Source of the DNA: an uncultured Bacilli bacterium
Lineage (GTDB): Bacteria; Bacillota_I; Bacilli_A; RF39; UBA660
Assembly (NCBI GenBank): GCA_947589375.1
Contig: CANQAO010000023.1
Span: forward strand, 1 to 12,676
Length of the DNA: 12,676 nt
Direction: 5' to 3'
A model generated the notes under the pieces. That model was not told the DNA's origin. It did no database searches and saw only the letters and a list, made by a program, of their open reading frames with translations. Position 1 is the first letter of the stretch, and every line of letters starts with the position of its first letter. Positions 6,140-12,478 of the stretch are shown here, in pieces. The translations under genes and the position numbers were made by a program.

Positions 6140-8419
6140 TTAAATATCATCTGAAAAGAAATCGTCGAAGAATTGATCGTCAGTAACATAATCTGCAGTT
6201 TGTTTTTCTTCGGCTTTCTTATTAACCTTAGATGATACTTTTGAAGCAAAATCGGCACTTTTTTGTTTAATTTCATGTGCCTGTTTAGGTTTGGCCTTAA
6301 CTTCTTTTTTAACTGATTCTGGTTTTTTAGCTGTTTCCGTTTTGGAAATAGGTTTTGGTTCTTCCTTAACCTTTTCTTTGGCATCTATTTTAGAAGCAGC
6401 CTCTTCAGCTTTAGCGGCCAGACCTTTTTTACGAGTTTTAGCTTGCAAAAGACGTTCTTGTTCCGCTTTTTCTTCAGCTTCTAATTCGGCAATACGGGCA
6501 TCAATTCTCTTGGCAAAAGCTTCAAGATCAATTGGTGGTTTTTTGCCAGCACCACCCATACCTGGAATATTACCTAATCCTGGAATAGTTGGCATCACCC
6601 CCATGCCTGGCATAGCTGGAACTCCTTTACCCATATTTTTACTAATAATTTCATTAACTTTTTCTTCGTTTTTCTTTTGAACAAAACCTTTTAAATCAAA
6701 AACATGAACCGGTTCTTTTTCTCTTACTGGATATACCTCATCATTACCACGAGGAGCCGTAGTATATAAAGGTCCCCACTCGATTTTGAAATCTGGAATA
6801 ACTTTTGTTTTAAAAGGATCTAGCCTACTTCGAAGTAAAATAACTTCTCCAAATTTTAATTTCTGCAGATCACTAACGGTAATAAGTGGTCTAGTTTCTT
6901 CTTTTTCTTTATCACCTTTACCAGTTTTTATTTTAACCTCACCGCACATTTTACTAATTTCCTCTAAAGCGGCAAGTTCGGTACTGATTAGGTAAATAAT
7001 ATTCGTACAGTTACCTCTAATAGTATCAGCGATATTTTTACCATATACCTCAGCTAACTGGGCGAAATTCTGAATGACAAAGAAGAAACGCATCTTCCTA
7101 CTACGGGCCGCTGAAACCATGGTTTCAACATCGTTTAATTTTGGCATATTGGCAAACTCATCTAGTAGAAAATTCGTTCTATATGGAAGTTTACCGCCAC
7201 ATTTTTGGGCATAGTCAACTAAAGCTTCATAACATTGTTTGACAAAGATAGTTACTAATGGATGATAAGTTTTCTTTTCATCTTGAATAACGATAAAGAC
7301 TGCGGTTTTTTTACTACCGATATCTTCAAATTCAAAGTCACTATGCGAAAGCATTTCCGAAATATTTTCACGCGCCGCAAATAGTCTTAATTTTTGTTTA
7401 AAAACGGATAAGATACTACCTTTAGTATCCGTAGGCGCGATTATCGTTGATGAGGCACTAACATAAGCTGGTGAAGTGGGATCTTTAGTATTAAAATAAT
7501 CATTGACATAGACCGAATTAGGTCTACTTTTCTCTTCACCAACTGTCGTAAATACATTAACACTATTTAAATTAATTTCCTCTTCTTTGGCGTCTTCAAA
7601 AAGACCTAGACAAATACCAGAAAAATAGTCAGCTGATGTCTTTTCCCAGAAAGGATCTTGATTTTGAGCTTCTGGACTATATAAAATATTTAAAGCTAAG
7701 TCATCGACTAACTCATTGGCTTTATCATGATTACCTCTTTTATAATATTGATAAGGTAAATGTAATGGATTCCAACCACTACCTCTTTGGGGATCACGGA
7801 AATTAAGGACAACAACATTGTAGCCTCTTTTTTTAAGCATTTCTGAAGTACCTTCATAAAGCTCACCTTTAGGGTCGGTAACAATCATTGATTCATTGTG
7901 TTTGGCGAGTGACTTGATAAGTGGAAACATCGTAATAACCGTTTTACCCGCACCAGTAGAACCGATAATAATGTTATGACCTTCACCATTATCAACCCAC
8001 ATTCTTTTACCATCATTGATAAGTGGAATGCCTCCAGCTTCGGCATCTTCATCTTGAATTCTAACCATTTCGATATCTTTTTCACGTTTAAGTTCATTAT
8101 CATCTAACCATCTAGAATAGCCTTTGTCAGCTTTTTTACTGCCAATAGAAATTCCAAAACCTTTTTCGGTATCAAAGAAACGATCTGATACACTAAGTAC
8201 GCTAGCCACTAAAGCTACAACATATAAAACTAATGTAACAGCTAAAAATCTAGGGGTAAAAGCTGGAAATGGATTAAATCCATGAAATGGTTTATCAATA
8301 TCACCTGAAGCAAATTGGGCGAGATTAAGCACCGCAATGGCCACAAAATATAATAAAAGAACCGCATATATTCCGAACATTACCCAATCTTTAGTTTCCG
8401 CTCTAAATTTTAATTTCAT
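6140..8419 (-). CDS. VirD4/TraG-type type IV coupling ATPase
   Basis: This 759-residue protein is a membrane-anchored hexameric-type ATPase of the VirD4/TraG family, which feeds DNA or protein substrates to type IV secretion machines. Two N-terminal helices (about residues 12-36 and 57-78) come first. Walker A GSTGAGKT is at 153-160, TDPKGELYE at 181-189, Walker B NFLLDEF at 416-422, and the sensor-like VIQNFAQLAEVYG near 448-460. From about residue 585 there is a non-catalytic tail: a Met/Pro/Gly-rich linker, a charged helix (RIAELEAEEKAEQERLL), a Lys/Glu/Ala-rich low-complexity stretch, and an acidic aromatic tip DDQFFDDFFSDDI. I start at ATG 8419 because AGGAGG ends seven bases before it. 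The upstream ATG at 8434 lies before that site. It has its own promoter. No relaxase, VirB4 or other conjugation gene is in the window. Confidence 0.9.
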   Translation of the reverse strand: MKLKFRAETKDWVMFGIYAVLLLYFVAIAVLNLAQFASGDIDKPFHGFNPFPAFTPRFLAVTLVLYVVALVASVLSVSDRFFDTEKGFGISIGSKKADKGYSRWLDDNELKREKDIEMVRIQDEDAEAGGIPLINDGKRMWVDNGEGHNIIIGSTGAGKTVITMFPLIKSLAKHNESMIVTDPKGELYEGTSEMLKKRGYNVVVLNFRDPQRGSGWNPLHLPYQYYKRGNHDKANELVDDLALNILYSPEAQNQDPFWEKTSADYFSGICLGLFEDAKEEEINLNSVNVFTTVGEEKSRPNSVYVNDYFNTKDPTSPAYVSASSTIIAPTDTKGSILSVFKQKLRLFAARENISEMLSHSDFEFEDIGSKKTAVFIVIQDEKKTYHPLVTIFVKQCYEALVDYAQKCGGKLPYRTNFLLDEFANMPKLNDVETMVSAARSRKMRFFFVIQNFAQLAEVYGKNIADTIRGNCTNIIYLISTELAALEEISKMCGEVKIKTGKGDKEKEETRPLITVSDLQKLKFGEVILLRSRLDPFKTKVIPDFKIEWGPLYTTAPRGNDEVYPVREKEPVHVFDLKGFVQKKNEEKVNEIISKNMGKGVPAMPGMGVMPTIPGLGNIPGMGGAGKKPPIDLEAFAKRIDARIAELEAEEKAEQERLLQAKTRKKGLAAKAEEAASKIDAKEKVKEEPKPISKTETAKKPESVKKEVKAKPKQAHEIKQKSADFASKVSSKVNKKAEEKQTADYVTDDQFFDDFFSDDI

Positions 8420-8467
8420 GCGCATCCTCCTCATAATTAAGTATTAACACAAAAATTCCATATAATC

Positions 8468-8496
8468 ATTATATCACGTATCTAAGGGTTTAGTAA
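8468..8496 (-). promoter_or_regulatory. Extended -10 promoter of the coupling-ATPase gene
   Basis: A perfect TATAAT (8473-8468) is preceded by TGA, giving the extended -10 form, with a weak TTACTA (8496-8491) 17 bases upstream. Transcription would start near 8461, leaving a leader of about 40 bases. Confidence 0.6.
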
Positions 8497-8517
8497 ATTA
8501 GAAAATTAAATTTTTAT

Positions 8518-8546
8518 AACAAAAAAGTAGGCTTTATGGTCTACCT
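8518..8546 (-). terminator. Intrinsic terminator of pduL
   Basis: AGGTAG (overlapping the TAG stop) pairs with CTACTT around a short loop and is followed by a T run to about 8521. The stop codon lies inside the stem, so the terminator is packed tightly against the coding end. Confidence 0.65.
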
Positions 8547-9110
8547 TTCAATTAAAACTTCGACACTATCATTATCTTTTAAATTAAAAGCATTAGCATC
8601 ATCAGTATCTAAATGAAGTCTTAAAGCGGCTTCATCCAAAACTTTTAAATAGACATTTTTTAATATGCCACCTTTTTCACCATCTACTTTAATACAAACT
8701 TTATCAAGGTCTTGAAGGCCATATCGTTCTTTTTCAAGCGGTGTAATATGGATATGTCTATTAGCGATAATTAATCCCTCATCTAGCATTACTTCACCTA
8801 AAGGGCCTACCAAAGTAATTGGTAAACTGCCAACAAGATCACCCGAGGTTCTTATTGGTGGTTCCACTTTAAGTTTAAAGGCATCTGTACGTGAGATTTC
8901 GACTTGATTATAATTTCTAAAAGGGCCTAAAACCCGAACGTTAGGAATGATTTCATCACCATTTTTTATGGCCACTAAACTAGCTGACGCATACTGCCCT
9001 GGCTGATCTAAATCACGCACCTTTTCGATATAATCATCACCAAATAATTTAATATATGTTTCTCTAGTCAAATGAACATGTCTAGCGGAAACACCTACAC
9101 TTACCTTCAT
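8541..9110 (-). CDS. pduL: Phosphate propanoyltransferase / PduL-type phosphotransacetylase
   Basis: This 189-residue protein matches PduL, the zinc enzyme that swaps acyl groups between CoA and phosphate (acetyl-CoA or propionyl-CoA to the acyl phosphate). It can replace Pta in acetate/ATP metabolism. The two half-barrel signatures are clear: SARHVHLT (8-15) and NRHIHIT (118-124) supply the paired His ligands. VLGPFRNYNQVEIS (60-73) carries the conserved Arg of the active site, and LRLHLDTDDANAF (163-175) closes the C-terminal half. No microcompartment shell genes or encapsulation peptide are visible, so it is probably a cytosolic housekeeping enzyme. I start at ATG 9110 with GAGGGG upstream. 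The longer start at 9158 would translate the promoter. Confidence 0.93.
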   Translation of the reverse strand: MKVSVGVSARHVHLTRETYIKLFGDDYIEKVRDLDQPGQYASASLVAIKNGDEIIPNVRVLGPFRNYNQVEISRTDAFKLKVEPPIRTSGDLVGSLPITLVGPLGEVMLDEGLIIANRHIHITPLEKERYGLQDLDKVCIKVDGEKGGILKNVYLKVLDEAALRLHLDTDDANAFNLKDNDSVEVLIER

Positions 9111-9138
9111 AGCATCATCCCCTCTATTATTTAACTTC

Positions 9139-9147
9139 ATTATAGCA
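9139..9147 (-). promoter_or_regulatory. Extended -10 promoter of pduL
   Basis: TGC-TATAAT (9147-9139) forms an extended -10 with no good -35. The start would fall near 9132, some 22 bases before the chosen ATG. It overlaps the divergent gerQ promoter region, so the two genes share about 80 bases of control DNA. Confidence 0.6.
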
Positions 9148-9173
9148 TATTTTCCCATTTAATTAAATATATT
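9145..9173 (+). promoter_or_regulatory. Possible sigma-E-like (mother-cell) promoter of gerQ
   Basis: GCATATT (9145-9151) fits the B. subtilis sigma-E -35 pattern KMATATT exactly. Fourteen bases on, AATATATT (9166-9173) matches five of eight positions of the CATACAMT -10 pattern. No TTGACA/TATAAT promoter fits this gene as well. The -10 match is weak and the DNA is AT-rich, so chance is possible. Confidence 0.4.
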
Positions 9174-9192
9174 TTGAAATAGGAGGAGATAT

Positions 9193-9567
9193 ATGAATAA
9201 TAATTTTGTAAATCCCAGTACTTTCCCTGGAACCCCATTATATACAGGAGGCGCGGCAGTACCCAATCAAGAAACGGCAGCCAATTATCAAACCGTGGTG
9301 CCGGATACTGATTTCGAACAATCATATATTGAAAATATCTTAAGATTAAATCGTGGTAAACAAGTCGAAGTCTATGCTTCATATCCCGATAGTACAGAAT
9401 GGCGCGATAAAGTATTTAAAGGAATTGTAGAACAATCAGGACGTGATCATATTATTTTAAGTGATCCTACCAATGGTGACTGGTATTTAATTTTAATGAT
9501 TTATGTAAACTATATTAAATTTAACGAACGCATAATTTCTAGCCCTGAATTTTATCCAAATAATTGA
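9193..9567 (+). CDS. gerQ: GerQ-family spore coat protein
   Basis: This 124-residue protein carries the GerQ signature FEQSYIENILRLNRGK (41-56), then GRDHIILSDPTNGDWYLI (83-100) and MIYVNYIKFNE (102-112). GerQ is a coat protein that Tgl cross-links through its Lys/Gln residues and that supports the action of the cortex hydrolase CwlJ during germination. The N-terminus (residues 1-40) is a short Asn/Gln/Pro/Gly-rich disordered region, shorter than in Bacillus, where the protein is about 180 residues. The ATG has AGGAGGAGAT just upstream. It diverges from pduL. cwlJ is not adjacent in this window. Its presence implies endospore formation, or recent descent from a spore former. The family call is firm. 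Confidence 0.93.
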   Translation: MNNNFVNPSTFPGTPLYTGGAAVPNQETAANYQTVVPDTDFEQSYIENILRLNRGKQVEVYASYPDSTEWRDKVFKGIVEQSGRDHIILSDPTNGDWYLILMIYVNYIKFNERIISSPEFYPNN

Positions 9568-9592
9568 AATAGATAAAGATATTTGTTATAAT
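9564..9592 (+). promoter_or_regulatory. Strong sigma-A promoter of lemA
   Basis: TTGAAA (9564-9569), a 17-base spacer and a perfect TATAAT (9587-9592) form a near-consensus promoter. The -35 overlaps the gerQ stop codon. Transcription should begin near 9599, only about ten bases before the lemA ATG, so the Shine-Dalgarno lies at the very 5' end of the mRNA. Confidence 0.85.
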
Positions 9593-9608
9593 GATAATAG
9601 GTGATGAT

Positions 9609-10154
9609 ATGGCCGTATTAATCTTTTTATTATCAAGCTTTTTAATTATATTTATATTAGCTCTAGCGGTAGCTGGTACTTACAACAATTTTCAAAATCA
9701 CATCATTAGAATAAATGAAGCCGAAGCTAATATCGATGCCACTTTACGCAATAGATTTGACCTATTAAATAAATCTATCGATATTATCAAAGCTAATACT
9801 AAAATTGAAGATAAAATATTTACTAATATCATTAAACTAAGATCCCAAAAGTTATCTAATTTCGAATTAGATCGTGAATTATATGAAGGTATTAAAGAAT
9901 TTAATAAATATAAAGAAGAATATCCTAATTTAAAAAATAGTGAGGTATTTACTAAAATAGATTTAGCTTTAACTGAATCAGAAACTGATATTGTCGCTTT
10001 TCGAAAATATTATAACGATATTATTACTGATTATAATCGTCTCGTTAAAAAATTTCCATCTAATATAATCGCTTTATTTTTTAAATTTAAAGCTAAAGCT
10101 TATTTTGATGGCAAAGATATGGAAGACGAGGATACCAAGGACTTTAAACTATAA
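9609..10154 (+). CDS. LemA-family membrane-anchored protein
   Basis: This 181-residue protein has one N-terminal membrane helix (about residues 2-24), then the LemA helical bundle. The start reads GTYNNFQNHIIRINEAEANIDATLRNRFDLLNKSI, containing the family's YN...N......I...L..R.DLL pattern. EDKIFTNIIKLRSQK follows, and FRKYYNDIITDYNRLVKKFPSNIIALFF near the end matches the usual closing segment. A short acidic tail ends it. LemA proteins have no settled biochemical function; a link to envelope processes is often suggested. I chose ATG 9609 with AGGTGAT before it. The earlier ATG at 9591 overlaps the -10 box. It follows gerQ on the same strand but has its own promoter. Confidence 0.88.
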   Translation: MAVLIFLLSSFLIIFILALAVAGTYNNFQNHIIRINEAEANIDATLRNRFDLLNKSIDIIKANTKIEDKIFTNIIKLRSQKLSNFELDRELYEGIKEFNKYKEEYPNLKNSEVFTKIDLALTESETDIVAFRKYYNDIITDYNRLVKKFPSNIIALFFKFKAKAYFDGKDMEDEDTKDFKL

Positions 10155-10192
10155 AAAAGGTATAAATATTGCATCATATTTATACTTTTTTT
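10153..10192. terminator. Bidirectional terminator between lemA and the DUF2441 gene
   Basis: GTATAAATAT and ATATTTATAC (10160-10169 and 10176-10185) form a perfect 10-bp stem with a six-base loop. It is flanked by an A run on the left and seven Ts on the right, so it works in both directions for two convergent genes. It overlaps the last codons of the minus-strand gene. Confidence 0.82.
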
Positions 10193-10776
10193 AATACCTT
10201 AATTTTACCTTTAACTAAATATTCAATTGTCTCTTCTTCACATTTACTAATATCGGGATTCCAATATTCATGAGCTTGTTCTAAAGTTTCATTATAGCTA
10301 AGTCCTAATTTAGGCAGTAAAGCGGCGCTGGTTTTAAACATATCACCAGTTATCATAACTTCAAATAAATCCCTCTTTCCTGGTAATCCATTATTCCAAT
10401 ACTTTAACTGTTTATCACTGCAAACCCATATAGCTTGCTTACGGCTAACGATATTAGGATAGTATTTTCTTCGCACCTCTTCTAAAGCAAGTTCCATTTG
10501 ATTTATCTGCAATAAATGGATGTGTTTTTGAGCATGTTCTAGTAAAATTTCAATTGTTGTATCATCGGGTTTATTTTCAAGATAATAATCGATAATTTGA
10601 TAAAAAGAAAGATATTCATTATCAAATGGTTCAATCGTCGTATAATCAAAATTAACTTTTGTTCGTTCATTGATAAAATCATCACATGTATTATCGATAA
10701 CATGGCCAACTTGCCACAAATCAGAAAATCGGTTTTCTTTTATTAAATGATACATTTTTTTATTTACTACTTGCAT
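10180..10776 (-). CDS. DUF2441-like protein
   Basis: This soluble 198-residue protein has no signal or membrane segment. The sequence pattern fits the DUF2441 family: MYHLIKENRFSDLWQVGHVID near the start, ELALEEVRRKYYPNIVSRKQAIWVCSD in the middle, MITGDMFKTSAALLP, then LEQAHEYWNP and EYLVKGKIKVLKKV at the end. Members resemble small enzyme-like domains, sometimes near prophages or defence loci, but no reaction is known. Start ATG 10776 follows AAAGGGGG. The longer TTG start at 10833 falls in the -35 box of its own promoter. It is a single-gene unit, convergent with lemA and sharing its terminator. The family assignment is from memory of the conserved pattern. Confidence 0.7.
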   Translation of the reverse strand: MQVVNKKMYHLIKENRFSDLWQVGHVIDNTCDDFINERTKVNFDYTTIEPFDNEYLSFYQIIDYYLENKPDDTTIEILLEHAQKHIHLLQINQMELALEEVRRKYYPNIVSRKQAIWVCSDKQLKYWNNGLPGKRDLFEVMITGDMFKTSAALLPKLGLSYNETLEQAHEYWNPDISKCEEETIEYLVKGKIKVLKKV

Positions 10777-10804
10777 CAAAAGTCCCCCTTTTTTAACGAG
10801 CGTT

Positions 10805-10833
10805 ACTATAACATTTTTAACCTTCTTTGTCAA
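10805..10833 (-). promoter_or_regulatory. Consensus sigma-A promoter of the DUF2441 gene
   Basis: A perfect TTGACA (10833-10828), a 17-base spacer and TATAGT (10810-10805) make a strong promoter. GTTATAGTAAC (10812-10802) is a small dyad centred on the -10 box, and AACGCTCGTT (10804-10795) a second dyad just after it. Either could be a repressor site. Confidence 0.82.
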
Positions 10834-10901
10834 ATTTTAGCGCCGCACCTTTTTTATCAATCAGTATATTTATAAAATGTCATAAACTTATACTAAAATC
10901 A

Positions 10902-10930
10902 TTGTACAAAGCACAAATGTTTGATGTAAT
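10902..10930 (+). promoter_or_regulatory. Possible plus-strand promoter for a small RNA
   Basis: TTGTAC (10902-10907), a 17-base spacer and TGTAAT (10925-10930), with TGA just before the -10, point rightward with no coding sequence after them. The next hairpin with a T-rich tail ends about 70 bases on. The match is only fair. Confidence 0.3.
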
Positions 10931-10936
10931 AAGGAA

Positions 10937-11012
10937 GCCTTAACTTCGCGAGTCGAGTACTTATCTAATTTTGGTATAGCACTTAATCTAGATTAAGTGC
11001 TATTTCTTTCTT
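10937..11012 (+). ncRNA. Candidate small RNA ending in a perfect palindrome
   Basis: The stretch has no ORF. It carries a locally GC-rich block (TTCGCGAGTCGAGTAC, 10944-10959) that stands out from the AT-rich intergenic DNA, and ends in a 13-bp-arm perfect palindrome followed by TTTCTTTCTTT. The layout of promoter, body and hairpin-T-tract fits a short regulatory RNA of about 70 bases. I recognise no known RNA family. Confidence 0.25.
10977..11002 (+). repeat. Perfect 26-bp palindrome, terminator-like on the plus strand
   Basis: TAGCACTTAATCT is followed at once by its exact reverse complement, so the arms are 13 bp with no spacer. The plus-strand side continues TTTCTTTCTTT and the minus side TACCAAAATTAG. 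As a terminator it therefore favours plus-strand transcription, although the only annotated gene ending here is on the minus strand. It could instead be a protein-binding site. Confidence 0.7.
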
Positions 11013-11632
11013 TATCCACTTATGAAAAACATAATATTTTTTATAAGTGGATTTTCTTCAGCTAAAACTTTAGTTTTAAATTTATTTAACAATCTTAGCA
11101 TATTTGATTCATCTTCGCCAACATATTTATCAAGATCACTCCAAATTGTAATATATTCAATCTCGATTTTATAATTATGATTATAATATCTAGGCAATTC
11201 TGCATCATAAATAATCCAATATTCAGGTGGGAATTGACGTTCAAATCCCAAAAATTCATTTTGTAATATAAGGCCTTCAGTGCCTTTATATTTCTTTTCG
11301 TAATCATAAGTTAATGTTATTGGATAATTATTTTGATTAAAATTTTTATCTAATTTTATTGGTTCATCGCTTAACCAATCCAGTATATGTCTTGGATAAA
11401 ATTCCGTTTTTTTATAAAAACTTTTAATTGCTTCATGAATATTGTTGTTGAAAAAATCAGTATCTAATTTAAATGTATAACCATTATCATAAACAGTCGT
11501 TTCATAATGGTTTAATTTGACATATTTTTTAATTTCTTTTATTAATTTATTAAGACCTTGCTTATCAATATTTTCTACTGTATCACAAATCGTAATTTTT
11601 GCTGGTATTCCCGCAGATAAAAATCTCCCCAT
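11012..11632 (-). CDS. Unrecognised soluble protein (206 aa)
   Basis: I do not recognise this protein. It begins MGRFLSAGIPAKITICDT, with no signal peptide or membrane helix, and is rich in Asn, Lys, Tyr and aromatic residues. Notable segments are KSFYKKTEFYPRHILDWLSDE (from about residue 75) and GFERQFPPEYWIIYDAELPRYY (about 130-151). The C-terminus ends KNIMFFISG. Start ATG 11632 has AAAGGAG nine bases upstream; the TTG at 11641 is too close to that site. It has its own promoter and is divergent from the toxin-antitoxin operon. Its last codons contain an inverted repeat (11016-11023 with 11043-11050). Position among accessory elements suggests a laterally moving gene, but function is unknown. 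Confidence 0.72.
   Translation of the reverse strand: MGRFLSAGIPAKITICDTVENIDKQGLNKLIKEIKKYVKLNHYETTVYDNGYTFKLDTDFFNNNIHEAIKSFYKKTEFYPRHILDWLSDEPIKLDKNFNQNNYPITLTYDYEKKYKGTEGLILQNEFLGFERQFPPEYWIIYDAELPRYYNHNYKIEIEYITIWSDLDKYVGEDESNMLRLLNKFKTKVLAEENPLIKNIMFFISG
11016..11050. repeat. Inverted repeat inside the end of the unrecognised gene
   Basis: CCACTTAT (11016-11023) and ATAAGTGG (11043-11050) are perfect 8-bp arms around a 19-base A/T loop. It lies just right of the 26-bp palindrome and is followed on the plus strand by ATTTTCTTC. Together they could form a double block to plus-strand transcription. Confidence 0.5.
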
Positions 11633-11656
11633 TGTAATCAACTCCTTTACATTTAT

Positions 11657-11685
11657 ATTATACTACAAGTTACCTTTTTCTTCAA
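11657..11685 (-). promoter_or_regulatory. Sigma-A promoter of the unrecognised gene
   Basis: TTGAAG (11685-11680), a 17-base spacer and TATAAT (11662-11657) lie about 25 bases before the chosen ATG. The AT-rich 120 bases between this and the toxin-antitoxin promoter hold nothing else I can identify. Confidence 0.78.
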
Positions 11686-11805
11686 TAAGAACTTTACTAA
11701 TATAATTGAAAATAACATTTTAATGGTAAATATGTTTAAATTTTAAAAATACAAAACAAATTAGATACATTTATTATACTTTTTTGCATATAATAATATA
11801 AAAAC

Positions 11806-11834
11806 TTGACGTACGCAAAAAAGTACGTTATAAT
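11806..11834 (+). promoter_or_regulatory. Promoter with built-in operator for the toxin-antitoxin operon
   Basis: TTGACG (11806-11811), a 17-base spacer and TATAAT (11829-11834) form a strong promoter. ACGTAC (11809-11814) and GTACGT (11823-11828) are perfect 6-bp arms, eight bases apart, filling the space between -35 and -10. Binding there would exclude RNA polymerase, which fits the autorepression known for YefM-YoeB-type pairs. Confidence 0.85.
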
Positions 11835-11853
11835 TTAGGTGAGGTGAGAGTCT

Positions 11854-12111
11854 ATGAGTACTATCAATATAACTAATGCTAGAGCTAATTTATTTCAATT
11901 AGTTCATGATGTAAATGTCGGTTTTAATCCTATTACGATTGTAAACAATAAAGGTAAAAATGCAGTTTTAATATCTGAAGATGAGTGGAAAAATATCGAA
12001 GAAACTTTATACTTAACTAGTATTCCAGGATATGTAGAAAATATAAATGAGATAAGAGAAAAGGAAGATTGGAATACTGCTAAGGAGTACAGCAAAGATG
12101 AAGAATGGTAA
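11854..12111 (+). CDS. YefM/Phd-family antitoxin
   Basis: This 85-residue protein is the antitoxin of a type II pair. The N-terminal Phd/YefM fold is evident: MSTINITNARANLFQLVHDV (1-20), PITIVNNKGKNAVLISEDEWKNIEETLYL (26-54), then an acidic, probably disordered C-terminal region (about 55-85) ending SKDEEW that would wrap the toxin. Such proteins bind operator DNA through the N-terminal dimer and neutralise the partner RNase. GGTGAGGTGAGAG precedes the ATG. The stop overlaps the toxin start by 14 bases, so translation is coupled. Repression of its own promoter is likely, given the inverted repeat between -35 and -10. Confidence 0.92.
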   Translation: MSTINITNARANLFQLVHDVNVGFNPITIVNNKGKNAVLISEDEWKNIEETLYLTSIPGYVENINEIREKEDWNTAKEYSKDEEW

Positions 12112-12403
12112 TACTTATAAAATTAAATTTTCAAAACAAGCTGAAAAAGATAAAATAAAATTAAAAAGTGCTAATTTGGACAAAGGTTGTAGAAATATTT
12201 TGAATCTAATGCTTGAAGATCCTTTTTGCTATCCACCATCTTATGAAAAATTAACTGGAGAGTTAGCTGGATTATATTCTATAAGAATTAATAGACAACA
12301 TAGAATTGTATATGAGGTAGATGAAACAAAAAAAGAAATACATATTATCAGAATGTGGACTCATTATGATAAAATTTATCGTAACATTAAAAAAAAGATG
12401 TAG
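12098..12403 (+). CDS. yoeB: YoeB/Txe-family ribosome-dependent mRNA endonuclease toxin
   Basis: This 101-residue toxin of the RelE superfamily cleaves mRNA in the ribosomal A site when freed from its antitoxin. The catalytic set known from E. coli YoeB (E46, R65, H83, Y84) maps to E50 (YEKL), R69 (QHRIVY), H89 and Y90 (WTHYD), so it looks active. YKIKFSKQAEKDKIKLK forms the first strand and helix. LAGLYSIRINRQHRIVYEV and IHIIRMWTHYDKIY form the sheet. E. coli YoeB is 84 residues; the extra length is mainly a basic C-terminal tail (RNIKKKM). The start lies inside the antitoxin 3' end, with AAGGAG further upstream in the antitoxin frame. A strong terminator follows. Confidence 0.93.
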   Translation: MKNGNTYKIKFSKQAEKDKIKLKSANLDKGCRNILNLMLEDPFCYPPSYEKLTGELAGLYSIRINRQHRIVYEVDETKKEIHIIRMWTHYDKIYRNIKKKM

Positions 12404-12430
12404 GTTTGTCAAACAAAAGGTTGTATTATA

Positions 12431-12467
12431 AATAGTGTTGGTGAAAAAAATCATCACACTATTTTTT
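12431..12467 (+). terminator. Strong terminator of the toxin-antitoxin operon
   Basis: AATAGTGT-T-GGTGA pairs with TCATC-ACACTATT as 13 bp with one bulged T and one G-T pair, around an AAAAAA loop, then a T run to 12467. It closes the operon 28 bases after the toxin stop codon. Confidence 0.85.
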
Positions 12468-12478
12468 AGTATGAAAAA

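Noticed and set aside
6115..6384. Lys-rich 89-residue minus-strand ORF
   Set aside because: It is an out-of-frame shadow of the Lys/Glu/Ala-rich tail of the coupling ATPase.
6291..6680. Plus-strand 129-residue ORF with Ser/Ala-rich sequence
   Set aside because: It is antisense to the low-complexity tail of the coupling ATPase, with no promoter, Shine-Dalgarno or family match.
9110..9158. Longer pduL start (MGKYAIM...)
   Set aside because: The extra codons cover the extended -10 TGC-TATAAT. The ATG at 9110 has a proper Shine-Dalgarno and matches the usual PduL N-terminus.
9140..9382. Minus-strand 80-residue ORF opposite gerQ
   Set aside because: It lies antisense to the conserved GerQ domain, lacks family resemblance and overlaps the pduL promoter.
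10777..10833. Longer N-terminus of the DUF2441 gene from TTG 10833
   Set aside because: It would start inside the TTGACA -35 box and read through the promoter.
12272..12457. Minus-strand 61-residue ORF opposite the toxin end
   Set aside because: It is antisense to the catalytic part of the toxin and runs through the terminator hairpin, with no Shine-Dalgarno.
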